NCBI RefSeq assembly: GCF_016097555.1
Contig: NC_054702.1
Location: 83,170,124 to 83,234,123 of the forward strand
Origin: Gigantopelta aegis
Lineage: Eukaryota > Mollusca > Gastropoda > Neomphalida > Peltospiridae
Direction: 5' to 3'
Length of the DNA: 64,000 bases
In this document: positions 30,218-43,387 of the stretch, piece by piece
Numbering within the stretch: the first letter of the stretch is position 1
Layout of the letters: each line of letters opens with the position of its first letter
Notes under the pieces: model-generated
Told to the model about the DNA's origin: nothing
Databases searched by the model: none
The model's input: only the letters and a program-made list of their open reading frames with translations
Program-made: the position numbers and the translations under genes

Positions 30218-31500
30218 CAGACCTGTCAACCCTCCTGGATTCCGTGGGAGTCTCCCGGTATTTGATCAAATCTCCTGGCTTCTGCACAGGAGACAATTTC
30301 TCCTGTTAAATGACATTTTTGTAAGCATAAAAAAAAATCGATCCCGTTTTGCCAAAATAACATAAAGGAAGTAACTCATTCTCATTCAGAAAATGTCGAC
30401 TACTTTTGGTTTCCGAGAATGTAACAGGCCAAATTGTCCCGACTGTTTAACCTTTGCTGAAGTAGGACTTGTGGGATATTTATATTGTTAAAAAAGCACA
30501 TGGAGTTTATAAAATGACGTGTTATTATAATGTTTGTTGTCATCGTAATGGCTACGAAGCGTGTTGCCGATAATTCAACAGGCTGTGTATTGCCATTCAG
30601 TGTAACTATCCAATTTAGTTCTAATAACGCCTCTGAATTGTAAAATGTCTTCCCACTAGATTACATAATGCAACTATGACAAATCTGAAGTGCCAGTTTC
30701 TGGCCCAGAGTTGACAGCGACGATACACACGATGCATGTTAAAATCACATGTCACAGCAAGACAATGAAAAGACCAATTAGCTATATAAACATACTTGTG
30801 TCAGATAATTTTGTATGTTTGCACAGTAAAATGTTGGTAACAAGGGTACACTTCAAGAGATTATTTTTGTACAATTAATAAATGTTGTGTTTGACATAAA
30901 TTTACTCACAGAAATGGGTATAATTCCGGTAAATTTCACACAAAGTCCGTAATGAGGTTTTACTTATGATTAATGGAAATACAATATTTATTGCATCATC
31001 ATAATGATTTTAAATAAGTACCACACCACTGTTCCTCATAATAGTAAAAACTGAATATTAATTTATAAGATTTATATAAATTTGTCATAGGTACTTAGCT
31101 ACACTAACCACAAATGATGATGTAACGTAACCTGTAAAGTTGTAAGTGTAATACCGTAAATGTACTAATTAAATTTTTTATTTCTTGTTTGTGTTCTTAA
31201 AATTTTTGAATAAAAGAGTTATTTAAAAACAAAAAAAATGTATTACATCATAATAATATTTAAACTTAAATTTGTTTTAATAATAATATATATTTTTATT
31301 TTTTATTTATGTTTTTTTTAAATGCCAAGATCTAAGGTTAACAAGTATATATGACATTATGTAGTGTTCATATAACTTATTGTAATATATCTATTTTTTT
31401 AAATCTTGCAATTTTGGGTTAAATTGTGTTAATTTACAAAATCTCCTGCTTTTTCAACACACACCTCCTGCTTTCTCTTGACTAAAGGTTGACAGGTCTG
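30218..31500. mobile_element. hAT-like non-autonomous element
   Basis: A perfect 14-bp terminal inverted repeat CAGACCTGTCAACC at both ends. The flanking 8-mers are gacgtcat (30,210-30,217) and gacttcaa (31,501-31,508), matching at 6 of 8 bases. The CAG...CTG ends and 8-bp duplication fit hAT insertions. Near the ends, the motif tctcctg recurs on both sides. The 1,283-bp interior is AT-rich with no transposase frame. Confidence 0.6.
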
Positions 31501-31764
31501 GACTTCAAATACATTTACATCGACCATTTTCGAATTCCTTGATTAAAAAAAATTCAGATATTAATCACTAATACACACACTACAGAAAGAAACCTGACAG
31601 CACCCACATTCAGCTAAGCTTCGGCAAACTCCGGACAGCAGAATTCTAAGTTCACCGACATATATCGTGACGTTGCATCACATGATCGCCCACTCAGCCA
31701 TTCCATCTTCCAGGGGCCATCTCATACAATAATACGACAAATGTCTGACAATTCCCCCCAAAAG

Positions 31765-31900
31765 TTTGTTTTGTGTAACAACACCACTAGAGCACATTGA
31801 TTCATTAATCATAGGCTATTTGATGTCAAATATTTGGTAATTTTATCATTGTGTTAGAGAGGAAGCCTGCTACATTTTATCATTATCAGATGAACACGCA
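31765..31900 (-). mobile_element. SINE fragment (tail A)
   Basis: Contains aagtttgttttgtgtaacaa and ccactagagcacattgatt, then the start of the body. Head absent. Confidence 0.7.
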
Positions 31901-31939
31901 CATTTAAAAAAACATTTTATCTATGTACATATACCAGTG

Positions 31940-32152
31940 GCAAGGCAGGGTGGGGGTGGGGCATGCACACACACACACATATCAGTGGCATACCAAAGGT
32001 ACCAAAAGTGGGGGGGGGGGGGGGGGGGGGGCGCCACACTTTTATATTTACACACTTTTACAGTATTATAAAGCAAAATATCTGAAAAGTGGGGGGCACA
32101 TGCCCCTTTGCCTCCCACTTTTCAGATATTTGCCCCCCACTTCCTTAGCCAG
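31940..32152. repeat. G/C-run palindromic patch
   Basis: Contains a 22-base G run (32,010-32,031) and inverted-like phrases: cagtggcaaggcagggtggg against the later gcctcccac, and gatatttgccccccac. No known element is recognised. Confidence 0.4.
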
Positions 32153-33380
32153 TGAATATATATATATATATATACTATGGAATGCTTTATGGTTGTGTAT
32201 AATATTAATAACTGCAGGTAGATAGTCAATCGTAACTATTAAATTACATATGAAATTGTATCCATTACACTATGTCCGCCTGACAATGACACTGGACTCG
32301 CTGTTCCGATTTGTTTGTGAGTCAGACAGTAGAAACCTTATCGTTAGGTGAGGAAGTGAATTTTTGTATCGTTAGTTTCATTATTAACTACTACATAGGT
32401 CGTAGTTAATAATGCAGCTAGTGGTACAGAAAATCGCAGCTAGTCATTTAGTCAAATTAATGTACTTCCATTCGTACAGTGATATATACACAAACACATG
32501 CATATTACTTGCAAATATCGAACCTTTATTAAAGTGCCGTTTTAACGAGTCAATCATCAATGAGCCCTTTTTCTTGGTCTCCCCAAGACATGTTCGTAAG
32601 TATTTCTGTTGAGCACCAAACCTATTGTACATTTTCTTTTCTGTAAAAGAAGGAAATTGCACACAAGCTGACAAACAATAATAGTAATAGAAAACTTCAT
32701 TAACATCACAAAAATAAAAGAACAAGTCGACTACTCCACAATTCAGTAGTAACAAAGGGCCTATGTTGCAAGCGACTGGAGCGTGAACGCGCTGGAAATA
32801 ATTTAGTGGCTGATTGGGTCCGCTTAGCGCTATGCAAATCAAGGGCAGATAAGTATATTTCTAATAGAGGCTATACAGGGGTCATATAGGTCATGGAAAG
32901 TCGTGGAATTTTCATTTGGGTCATGGGTTATCTGTTAGTAGTCATTTATGACAATCAACAACACGGCTCGTTGTTTTGACACCTACTTATAACTAACGCC
33001 TGGTTTGATCAAGACTATTTGCTGCCAGCTGAAGTCTAAACTAAACCATAACTCAATCACGGTTTATTTCCTTCTAGGCTACATATGCAAATTGTCAGAT
33101 TATTGTTTACAACATTAATATCTATTATTATGTTAAAGAAATGTATAAATTGACAAATATTTTCAATGTTAAAAATATTAATATATCTTACAATTATTTT
33201 TTTATTAAATCTCTCTTATCGTTTACTATAGCTTTGCGCGATAACCTCACTCAAAATAAAATCTCACCTTCTGATGTGATAACACAAACACACACATAGC
33301 GATCCCCTGGCTGGGATAATTGACTTACAGCATTTACAAGTCTATTGTCATCAATAAAAAATTATTATTATGCACAAATA
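32153..33380. other. gene-free sequence
   Basis: Nothing supported apart from a short (TA)n at about 32,157-32,174. The 132-aa minus-strand open frame at 32,444-32,842 has no domain or composition suggesting a gene. Confidence 0.5.
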
Positions 33381-34850
33381 TTTGGCCTAAAAAGTAACTA
33401 CACCAAATCAAAAGCTATTTGGATAGGTAGCAAGAAATTTTCAAATGAAGTTTACCATCACACTCGATGGAAACTAGAATGGGGCAGTACACAGTTTTAA
33501 CCTCCTCGGTATTAACTTCTCCATTAACCTAGAAGAAATTATTGATTTATATTATAATCCCAAGATTATTGAAATACAAAAATTAATGAAGCTATGGTCT
33601 ATCAGAAAACTTACTGTTTTAGGAAGAATTACAGTCCTGAAAACTTTAATAGTTCCTAAACTAACATACCTACTGAAAACATTACCAAATCCAAGCGAAC
33701 GTTTGCTAAAACATATAAATGCATTATTTTTCCAATTTATTTGGAATAGCGGCCGTGAACAACTTAAAAGAAACTTAATAATGCAAGACTATAAAAATGG
33801 TGGCATCAAAATTATAAACATAAATAATTTTATGACTGCCTTAAAAAGTTTGTGGATCCGATGGATATTTTTAAATAACCCAAAAGGGACCATTTTGTTC
33901 GAAGCTTCTACAAATATATCAACAGGTGATTTAATTATATATGGCGACCATTTTCTATACTGTAAAAAAAGTTCAATAAAAAATACATTTTGGAGAGACA
34001 CATTGGTTAGTGGGTCTAGGATACAAGAAAAACAAATTCCAGTAAACGTAGATAATATTCTCCAGATCAATATTTGGTTTAACAGTAAAATATGTATAGA
34101 TAAAAAGCCATTTATACTAAAAGAAATATATATCTCAAAAGGTATTGTCTTTATCAACGATTTGTTGAATGAACAAGGAGACTTTCTAACATATGAAGAG
34201 TTCATAGAGAAATACGACATAATTACCAATTTTTTGGAATATGCTTCATTGGTCAGTGCTTTAAAATCATTCATTTACAACCTAGATAATTTAAATGATG
34301 ACGTTTTTATAGCATTACAAAATCCTGTTCTTCCATACAACTTAAAGGTTTTTTTCATAGATCAGAAAGGTTGAAAACATATACAGTCAAACTTCGTTAA
34401 CTCGAAGTTGAAGGGGACGACGAAATAGTTCGAGTTTCAGGGAGTTCGAGTGTTCGAAATTCGTACAGCAGACCTCAAAGTGAAACTGCATTGCAGTATT
34501 AATTGCGATAAATCAGAATTCTTACAACTAACAAATTTCTAAATATGATTAATTATATTGATTCCAATGCCTGCAGTTTTTGCAACAAATCACCTGAAAC
34601 CATACAACACCTATTATTTGAATGTAGTTTAGTACATTCTCCGTGGGAAGCAATAGAAGAATGGATAAGAAATGAAACTGGAATTAATATTACTCTAAGC
34701 AGAGACATAGTTATGTTAGGCATGATCAACAACGAAAAAGGTAATTTTGTTAACTGGCTGACTATCAACATAAAATATTATCTTTACAGTATGAAAATAC
34801 AAAAAAGAAATTTACATGTCAATGCTGCGAAAAAATATTCTACAAAATAA
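33381..34850 (+). mobile_element. LINE 3' fragment, interrupted
   Basis: Starts abruptly near 33,381 inside the reverse transcriptase region (KSKAIWIGSKKFSN). A frame break follows near 33,500. An open stretch of 262 codons begins MKLWSIRKLTVLGRITVLKT, continues through YLLKTLPNPSERLLKHINAL, and ends at 34,374. A foreign stretch (about 34,380-34,530) follows. The C-terminal domain is at 34,545-34,850 with zinc-finger-like CSFCNKSPETIQHLLFEC. The order and motifs fit the L1/Tx1-like group of non-LTR elements. It is 5'-truncated and inactive. AT-rich coding with no host splice sites supports a retroelement rather than a host gene. Confidence 0.8.
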
Positions 34851-35479
34851 TTTTGAAATAGAAAAATATATTTATTAAAAAAATTACAACTATGAAGCAT
34901 TTCGTAAGCAATGGACACCCTATAAAATACTCTTTGAAAGAATGTTTTAATTAAAAATAGCATATTTTGTTTAGATACTATTGTTTAAATATGTACTTTG
35001 TAAGGCAGTGACCATGGCTCCCCAACCTGTTCACTGCCTATGTTCTGGGGGCAATAAATCTTAAAAAAAAAAAAATGCTATTGTTGTGGAATAAAGGCCA
35101 GTTTTGTTAAGATTCTTCAAAATGACATCTATTGAAGATAGTTACTACCATTTTAAGTATTAAAATATGCGATATCGATCTTTGAAATCATATGATTAGC
35201 AGACAGTTCTACACATGATTTACGGTTTCAATAATATTTTGTAAGTCTCCGTTACAAGATTAGGCCTTTAAAAAAAAGTATATTGCTCATGATTTATAAA
35301 AACACAAACTACCCCCCTAAAACAACATGTTTAAATAAAAATAAATTATTTTGCTTTTTTGATCTCTTTTTAAAACTGTTTTATTGAAATTATTACCTAA
35401 TGTTGCATGTAATTGCCACATCCACTGAAACAGGTCACCTGACGATACTATCTGGGGGAAATACCTTTTATGCACATGT
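34851..35479. other. gene-free AT-rich sequence
   Basis: Probably includes the 3' end of the LINE; an A-run lies near 35,062-35,074. Nothing else was seen. Confidence 0.5.
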
Positions 35480-35665
35480 GCTTTTAATCAGGGCTCAACC
35501 TGTCCCTTGCCAAATTAGCCAATTGCTAGTTTTGACACAGTATGGCCACAACATTTAGTATTTGGTTAATAAAATGCCTTTAAATTAGCCACTATTGAAT
35601 AATTTTCAAGCAAATAATCCATATACATGTGTGTATCTGAAAAGTGGCAGAACAAAATTCTTTCC
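35480..35665. repeat. dispersed repeat related to 8,500-8,675
   Basis: The two stretches share an ordered series of short matches (cctgtcc, tgccaaattag or tcaaattag, ggctaa or ggttaa, ccagtgtgag). The left end CAGGGCTC and right end GAGCACT resemble hAT-type ends, but no target duplication was found. Confidence 0.4.
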
Positions 35666-35939
35666 AGTGTGAGCACTATTAATGTCACTGAATAAAACAT
35701 ATGAATCAAGTGTATCCAATATTGGCAGTTTTAAGGAATAAAACAAAAGGAACATAGTAAATTAATTTTTTTTTGGATTTGTAAATAATTTTTTTTAAAT
35801 ACTTACTTACTTTAACTTTATTGTTGATAAAAATGCTTCAGAATTGTGAAGATAAATCTTACTAATGAACAGCAAGCCGACAACAACAAATCTGATGTTG
35901 ATTGCGTGAACTGTGTACATAATAGTGTTCATAACAGCT

Positions 35940-36235
35940 GATATGCATATCTTATTAGTCCCTACCAGTCCAACCTGGAGGAGATTATAGGTTTCATCTT
36001 TGTCTTTCTGTACGTCTGTTCATCCATCTGTCCCATATATAGTTTTCCAGATGTGTTTTTTCACAATGCCTTGAGATATTGAGCTGAAACGTTGTGTATA
36101 GCTTATACTGTTCCAGATCAACTGTGACTTGCATGGGAGATTTACCCATTTTTCACAGAGTTATAGCCCTTGAATTTAGGAGATATGAAAATTTGTTCAG
36201 CCTAGTAGCGGAACATGTATTGCTTTAGCAGTACA
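35940..36235. repeat. probable dispersed repeat upstream of B3GAT3
   Basis: Contains phrases such as cgtctgttcatccatctgtc, cccatatatagttttcc and gagatattgagctgaaac, which I associate with interspersed repeats in molluscan genomes. There is no second copy in this window, so this rests on recollection. Confidence 0.3.
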
Positions 36236-36417
36236 CTCAGAATGCTTGTGGCTAATCATTAAAATATTGTAAATGAAACAATATATGAACAACAAAAATA
36301 TGTGATTTGTTTTTGTTTTGTTTTTTTACAGATTATTAACATGGAGCTTGCTTTCATTTGTGACCAGTTTCCTATCTACTGGAGCAGATAGCACCATGTT
36401 CCTGCTACTACAGCAAT

Positions 36418-39400
36418 ATGCCCAGAATCAACCCCAGGAATCTTTTCCTTCTTTATGCATCCATTTTCTTCCTGGCCTTCATGTTCATGATCTTTAACTA
36501 TGGTTTGTATTACTCCAACATTTAAAATATTACTTTAACATTTTAAAATAAACTTGGTTGGGTGTTTTTTTTAATTGTTTGAGCAAATATCGGATCATCC
36601 TTTTCTGTCTATAAGATTTTTAATGATAAAATAATATTAAATTTTGGTTTCTCAAATTTGAACAGCAGTGACCGATGAATCTTTACCAAATACTATGAAA
36701 ACTGACCAGTTACCAAATAATCTTAAATGAAGTAAAATATTGTTGAACTAAAATTATTTTAGGATTTTGATTTTAAATTAAATACTAAACAAGTTTATTT
36801 TTGTCTGATTATCAGAAATATTGACTGTGTCATCCTAAAAAGTTAAAATATAATGAAACTGGTGATTCTGTCAACAAAAAAAAAGAAAGAAAAAGGATTT
36901 AACCTTCATTGAAGATTGCAGTTAATCTTCATTTGGTTTTGGGTCTGTCAGCATGGGTACTAATTGTAAGATGTTATATATATATTACTTTCAACTTTTA
37001 ATTGACATCCAATAGCCTATGATTAATAAATCAATGTGCTCTAGTGGTGTCGTTAAACAAAACAAACTTTATAAACTTTCAATTTTTAACACATGCGTAG
37101 AATCAGAATTATCCTTTTTACTACACCCCTTCCTAAAAGTGTATATTTTTATCCCTTTTTTCCAGTGATGACAGCCACTAATAATGTTGATAATCACGAA
37201 TGGCCCCTTAATTAAAGAATTCTTTTTTGCAGGATGGTGTCCCGGTGAACATGAACAAGGTTTAGAAAAATTGTTGGAAAAATATCGGTCAAGAATGGAT
37301 GAGAAAGAGCAGCAAATCAAAGACCTCAAATCAGAGTTAAAACTTGCCAAGTCCAAAGTGACTGAAATGCAGTTAAACAGTGAAATAAGAGGCAAAAACA
37401 GTCATAAATTTGATAAGTCTATACCTGTAATATATGCCATCACCCCAACGTACCACAGACTCGAACAAAAGGCTGATTTAACGAGACTTTCACATACTTT
37501 TCTACATGTCACCAATCTGCACTGGATTGTCATTGAAGATTCCATTAATAAAACGACTTTGGTTACAAACTTCTTAAAGCGGTCTGGCCTGACGTTCACA
37601 CATTTGAATGTTGTCACGCCTACAAACTATAAACTTAAAGCTACTGATCCGAACTGGCTGAAGCCGAGAGGTGTTCTGCAGAGAAATGCTGGTCTGGCAT
37701 GGGTGAGAAAACATCTTGATCCTAAAATACAGCCAGGTGTGGTTTTCTTTGCCGATGACGACAACACATATGACCTGCAGCTTTTTGAAGAAGTAAGACT
37801 GTTTCTTGTTTAGGACGATGGTCATACAGTAATTAGTATTCTTATTATGCAGTTTAGAACATCCATTTTTTTTCATTATAATATCTGCTACATAACAAAT
37901 CATTTTCTTAATTGGTGTCCCATTAACACACATTTTCTCGTCACAAATATATTGTGGTTTTCAATTTGTTTACTTTAAAAGAAGAAGAAAACAAAATCCA
38001 TTCAAAATTCTTTTCAAATATGATAGTTAACTGATTAATTGTTCCAGCGAGAATTAATCCTTACATTGCTGAAATTTGGATTAATCACATTTCAAACTCA
38101 TTATAAAACTGAATATAACAAGACTTAAACACCATTTTGGGTTTTTTAAATGTATTTGTTGGTGTTAAAAAAAACAAGCAACTTTTTAAAATCAATATAT
38201 ACACAATTTATATCTGAATTGTGTATTATGAATACTGAAATACACTTACTCTTTGCACAAGATATCTGACATGCACTTTTGCTTAAAATTACATTTTCTT
38301 GTTACTCTTATATCCCAGATGTTTCAGTAACAAGCAATATGACTTACACTGTGTCTATATTTTGATGGGGTTTTATCAATTTCAGATGCGTTACACTAAC
38401 ACAGTGTCAGTGTGGCCAGTGGGTCTGAGTGGTTACCTGAGGTATGAGAGTCCTCTTGTCACTAAAGGAAAAGTAAGCCTGCTTTAAGTCTTACCATTGG
38501 CATAGTCACACCTCTCCACAACCCTACTTTTTATATACTCTTCCAAAAAAGTAGGGGAACTCTAATAATAATTTACAGTTGTCGAAATTGTAAGGTATAT
38601 TAGCTGTGGGGAATGGTTATATGATAACAGTGAATTAATTGGGCAAACATTACAACCGATAGTTCAGTATTACAGTAGGTTTTATGACCACCGAAGATCT
38701 TGAAGGACGATTGGGGTCAAAAGTGAAATTTGAAAGTTGACGGTTTTTTATCAGTAAATCGCAAATTCAAACAAGAAAAATGACTGAAAACAAAACAATA
38801 ACAACTGTATGATTAACAGAATAAAACATATTGACAGAAATAATGTTCCTCAGTGATTAATCGACCTTCCTGGAAATTGTCGAAATCGAGAATGACACCC
38901 TATGCACATGTACAAGGCAACTGTGTGATGTACGTGCAAACTATGGAATGGGTTTCGGTGTATTGATAAACAGACCTGAATGTTCTTTACTAAGATGTCT
39001 GTGGTCTAAACGTATATTTGGTCTAATAGTTGATATTAACATTAATATTTCAGGTTCCCCTACTTTTTTTGAAGAGTATATATCCCTTTTGCCTCATAAT
39101 ATGGCCAATAGACAATATAGTACCCCCTCTCCAATGTCAGTGGCCACCCCAATATAAAATCCTGACTTTGCCAATGATTTGTACATGATTCTCATTTTAT
39201 TAATATTGAAAAGAATTGGGAAAGACTTTTTTTTAAACTTTCTCATAGATAGTCAAATCTGTTAAGCACCATCATAGGATGAAACAAAATGCTAGCTACT
39301 TCAGACAGTTTATACTTCATTAGCCGATTTCATATAAATGTAAGATAATCTTATAAGACAGGTGGTTATTTGAGCAGGTTTGAATGAAATTGTTTAATTG

Positions 39401-40920
39401 GAATTGACTTTGTAGTGCTAAAAACATCTGATATTGTGAGAGGAAACCCGCTGTCGCCACTTCATGGGCTATTCTTTTTCAATTAGCAGCAATGGGATCT
39501 TTTATATGCACCATCCCACAGACAGGATAGTACATATCACAGCCTTTGTTACACTAGTTGTGGAGCACTGGCTGGAACGAAAAATAGCCCAATGGACAAA
39601 CCAATGGGAATCGATCTAGCTAGATGGATTGCGCATCAGTTGAGCATTGTACCACTGAGCTACGTCCCGGCCGTTGTTCAGGAAATGAAATGAGTTGGAA
39701 ATTGTCAATTATAACTGTAGATTTGATCATTAATATGCTTAATAACTGTCATTATTTTAAAACTCGGTAACAAAATGGACCTGTATAATACTGTCGTTAA
39801 TGAATAATATATTTTGGTTTTACAAGGTGAAAGGTTGGTTTACATACTGGAAGTCCACTCGGCCGTTTGCTATGGATATGGCAGGATTTTCTGTGAATCT
39901 CCGGTTGTTTTTTGAATATCCAGAGGCCAGATTCAGCCTGCAGGTTCAAAGAGGTTATCAAGAATCAACCATACTTTCAAACATGCACCTCACACTCAAT
40001 GACCTTGAGCCAAGGGCAGATAATTGCAGAAAGGTATACTTCTTATCTTGTAATGTAGCAAAAAGTCCTAATGTTATTCTTAATAGTGTCCTGACAAATG
40101 TCAATAATGTTTTGGTCACCTTTGTGGTCTTCTGTTTACCCAATCGCCAGCTGTACATATTTTATATTACATTCAAAAACAAACATTAAAAACATGTTTT
40201 TTTATCAGGATGTTTTGTGTTGTTTTTCATGCTCTGATATTTCATTTTGTAGTAGATAAATAAAAGTGCATTATATAACAATCTGTTATTAGTTTGTTGT
40301 GGTACAACATGCATCTTTGTAAAATATCAAAGGGTCTATCTTCCTCAATAGACTTGCCGGTTCTTATTTCTTATTTAAAGTCCATATCTATGATGTATAC
40401 TATCTTGTCTATGATGGAAATGTGTCGTAAGAATATGGTAACTTTGTGGCAGCACCTTGTTTCACGTGTATATGGAAAGGAGAAATATTTTCAATGGAAA
40501 CATCTTGTGGGAGGGTGGTGAACATCTATTATTCCAAAGGTCCACTACTTTAAAGGTCTTCTACTCCAAAACTCTCTTAAATGTGACGCCATTTCATGTA
40601 ATATTAAGGGGAAGTTGTTCAGTTATTTATTGTGTTTATGTACCGTACATGCGATTGTAATTTGATATTGCCTTTAGGGTTTTGGTTAAGTATTTCAGAG
40701 TAGTAATCATTCAGAATATAAACATGCCATCCTTTCTTTCTAGGAAAATTTCATGCATAATTGTCTTAAAAAGTATAGCGTTAGAGGGAATAATCTGTTT
40801 ATTTCTTATTTTATTTAGGTTTTGGTTTGGCATACCCGTACAGAGAAAACAAAGTTGAAGAATGAAGAGAAAATGATAAAGAAATATGGACATGGCTCCG
40901 ATTTGAACATCGAAGTTTAA
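36418..40920 (+). CDS. B3GAT3: beta-1,3-glucuronosyltransferase 3 (GlcAT-I)
   Basis: Five coding exons: 36418-36502, 37233-37792, 38386-38472, 39827-40033 and 40819-40920. All junctions are GT-AG with consistent phases, giving 346 aa against 335 in the human protein. It adds the terminal glucuronic acid to the Gal-Gal-Xyl linker of proteoglycans in the Golgi. Type II topology: short cytoplasmic MPRINPRN, then a signal anchor (about 9-27) and a coiled-coil-like stem (about 38-75). The catalytic domain starts at PVIYAITPTYHRLEQKADL. The Mn-binding DDD is at 203-205 (FADDDNTYD). Glu290 in RGYQES matches the catalytic Glu281 of human GlcAT-I, and His318 in VLVWHTRTEK matches His308. The C terminus SDLNIEV resembles the B3GAT3 ending SDPAIEV more than B3GAT1/2. 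The exon holding the ATG begins after a TTTACAG acceptor at 36,331, so a non-coding exon lies upstream. Intron 3 holds a Tc1-type MITE and a SINE. All key residues are present. Confidence 0.95.
37000..37072 (+). mobile_element. SINE tail A fragment in B3GAT3 intron 1
   Basis: Only the 3' end is present (gacatccaatagcctatgat to gtcgttaaacaaaacaaac), about 160 bp upstream of exon 2. Confidence 0.75.
38538..39076. mobile_element. Tc1/mariner-type MITE, copy 1
   Basis: A 539-bp element with ends CTCTTCCAAAAAAGTAGGGG and CCCCTACTTTTTTTGAAGAG, flanked by TA. Non-coding. It lies in B3GAT3 intron 3. A diverged second copy lies at 44,127-44,638 in the same orientation. Confidence 0.85.
39427..39680 (-). 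mobile_element. SINE (head I), tail missing
   Basis: Runs from gtgagaggaaacccgctg to the head end gagctacgtcccggcc, in B3GAT3 intron 3. The 3' tail is not recognisable beyond 39,427. Confidence 0.75.
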
Positions 40921-41041
40921 GTTTGACTTATTATGTACTGAATGCCACAGGAAACTATACAGTGAATATTTTTCGCATTTATTTTTGTAATAGAAAAATA
41001 ACATCATAACAATAGTAATATTAAACCTGATTTCCGTAACA

Positions 41042-41047
41042 AATAAA
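41042..41047 (+). terminator. candidate polyadenylation signal of B3GAT3
   Basis: AATAAA about 120 nt after the stop codon. Other AATAAA hexamers occur farther downstream (for example near 42,818), so the real 3' end is uncertain. Confidence 0.35.
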
Positions 41048-42673
41048 ACACTTTAAAAAAGTTCATTTATGAACTTAATACAATACTTACGCAAAAAATG
41101 TAAAATTATTAATCATTTGACAAATTGAAATCATCAGTTGGAAATTAGAGGTAACATTGCATATGGAGAGACTCGTAACTCAGTTAAATGTATGCTTCAG
41201 TGTTTTTAATAATGTCTTTGTATGCCGTTAGCTCCAAATAATACTTTTAGATGTTGCCACATGGAGTTAACATTGAAACTAATTGGATGGCAAGTTTTGT
41301 CATTCACATTCCAATGCTATTTACTGCTGCTTTGTTGGTTATGTCTCACCCTCCTGCATACAGTGTATGCACCCATATAACACATGGAATGAAATGAAGC
41401 ATGCTTATTGCATGTTTGTGTTGAACTTTACTGCGCCTAGCAATTTAACGCTTTTCAATATCTGATACGTTTTTCAAAATGTTTTTAACAGCTGCCATTC
41501 AACATTTTGTTCAGTATGAACTAGCCACTTGCATACTTCAATTTAATAGTGCACATGCTTTTTGTGCAAAACCAATTTCCACACCGGCCTGTGAAACGCA
41601 TGACTGATGGCAATTTTTGTTGGGTGATCTTGATAAGAAACAAAATTTTATAAAAATTTGTCAAAGTATTTTAGAAAAGATGACTTTTTAAAAAGTGTAT
41701 AGTTTCTTCTGGCATTCAGTATTTATCATAATTCATATTGATCTTTTTATGTCATGTAAATAATAACACAAAATGTATATATATTTTTAGGGGTTTTTAT
41801 TCACAGGAATAATCAGGATTAATATGTATAATTTTGTAGTTTCTCCATAATATTCAATTTCTTCCACATATTAACTTATTAAACACTTTTGAACTGGAAA
41901 TAATGAAAGCAAGCTATTAATGCAAGAAATGCATCTGATGTATCATCACAATAATTACTTGATGCATTATATTTTTAACAAATGTTATTAATGAAATTTT
42001 AAAAAAAGAAAGGCCGAACATATGAGCATCTGTTAAAAAGAAATTACTACTTTAAGTCATTAGAAAGCATTCATTACTACCAACTAACACAAATTGCTAG
42101 CTTCCACTGGTTTGACAATTAAATGTCGATTCCTATTGTTTAATTGATGTGAACTAAAATTAAACTGAATTCTGTAAAAACAACTCAGCATTTTCTGATC
42201 TTTAAAAGTTGCATTTGCCAGATGCATTAATAAAAATACCAGGGAAGCTTTTGTTTTCAAAATCTTGATTAGCAATATTTTATCCATTTGAAAATTGATA
42301 AACAACTACTGTTTAATGTTTTAAAATTGTGTAGTTATCTCTGAAATTTGCGAATACACATTTTATAAATGCAGTGTTATTTTGGGTTTATGACAAAAGT
42401 CATTCATATTATTATGTGTTTTATTGCAAGCTTTAACAAAAGTGCAATCCCAGGTGCTTAATGGTGACTGGTTGTATAATTATAAATTGTATATATTAAA
42501 ATATGTTACATTATTATACTGTAGTAATTGGAATACTGTATCACTTTTACATTTAATTTATGTTTAGAGTCAGTGTGGGAACTAGAGATTTTACTCTTGC
42601 TAGTCAAGTAGCTGTTAATTTGTTATATTATCTGCATTACCTTATATAAGTTAGTAAATGCCCAAATTGAAAA
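41048..42673. other. gene-free sequence after B3GAT3
   Basis: May include a longer 3' untranslated region. No repeat or gene could be supported. Confidence 0.45.
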
Positions 42674-43055
42674 GTTAAAGTTTGTTTTGTTTAACAATAC
42701 CACTAGGTGCAATAGGACCGATTGTAGTAATTGTGGTAAAAATAGCATGACAGCTGTTCAGCATATTGCAAATGTGTTATGTAAAATATGTGATTTAAAA
42801 GTACTGGAAATGAAATAAATGCATCCATACAAAATATATGCATTATTTATTTATTTATTAATTTAATATTGTTTGGCTAAAATTAGTTGCTTTTTTCTGG
42901 GAGTTTTGGATTGTTTTTTTAACAACACTGCTAGAGCACATTGATTAATTAATCGCTAGCTTTTGATGTCAGACTTCTTCAGAGAACACCTACCATTAGC
43001 AAAGGATGTTTTATATGCACTTTTCCTTGGATAGGAAAGCACATACCATAGCCTT
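42674..43055 (-). mobile_element. two SINE tail A fragments
   Basis: 42,674-42,715 has aagtttgttttgtttaacaa and accactag. 42,915-43,055 has aacaacactgctagagcaca, then ggataggaaagcacatacc and the start of the body. The second was later hit by the SINE at 43,069. Confidence 0.65.
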
Positions 43056-43068
43056 TAATATATAGTTG

Positions 43069-43374
43069 GGGCGAGATGTAGCCCCATGGTAAAGTGCTCA
43101 CTTGGTGCACGGTCGGTTTGAGATCGATCCCTGTCAGTGGGCCCACTGGGCTATATTTCGCTCCAGCTAGTGCACCTCGACTGATACATCAAAGGCTGTG
43201 GTATGTGCTATCCTGTCTATGGAATGCTGCATATAAAAGATCCTTTGCTGCTAATCGAAAAGAGTAGCCCATGAAATGGCGACAGCGGGTTTCCTACCTC
43301 AATATCTGTGTGGTCCTTAACCATATGACCGTAAATAAAATGTGTTGAGTGCATTGATAAATAAACCATTTCCT
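43069..43374 (+). mobile_element. SINE (head I, tail B) with TSD
   Basis: Head gatgtagccccatggtaaag, B-box-like gagatcgatccc, shared body and tail B. The target duplication taatatatagttg (43,056-43,068) against taatatacagttg (43,375-43,387) has one mismatch, so the insertion is moderately old. Confidence 0.85.
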
Positions 43375-43387
43375 TAATATACAGTTG

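Noticed and set aside
30081-30296. Short frames near 30 kb as host exons
   Set aside because: They straddle the border of the hAT-like element and lack acceptor and donor pairs.
33789-34274. 161-aa minus-strand open frame
   Set aside because: Antisense shadow of the LINE reverse transcriptase fragment.
37069-37933. Minus-strand frames over B3GAT3 exon 2
   Set aside because: Antisense shadows of a well supported exon.
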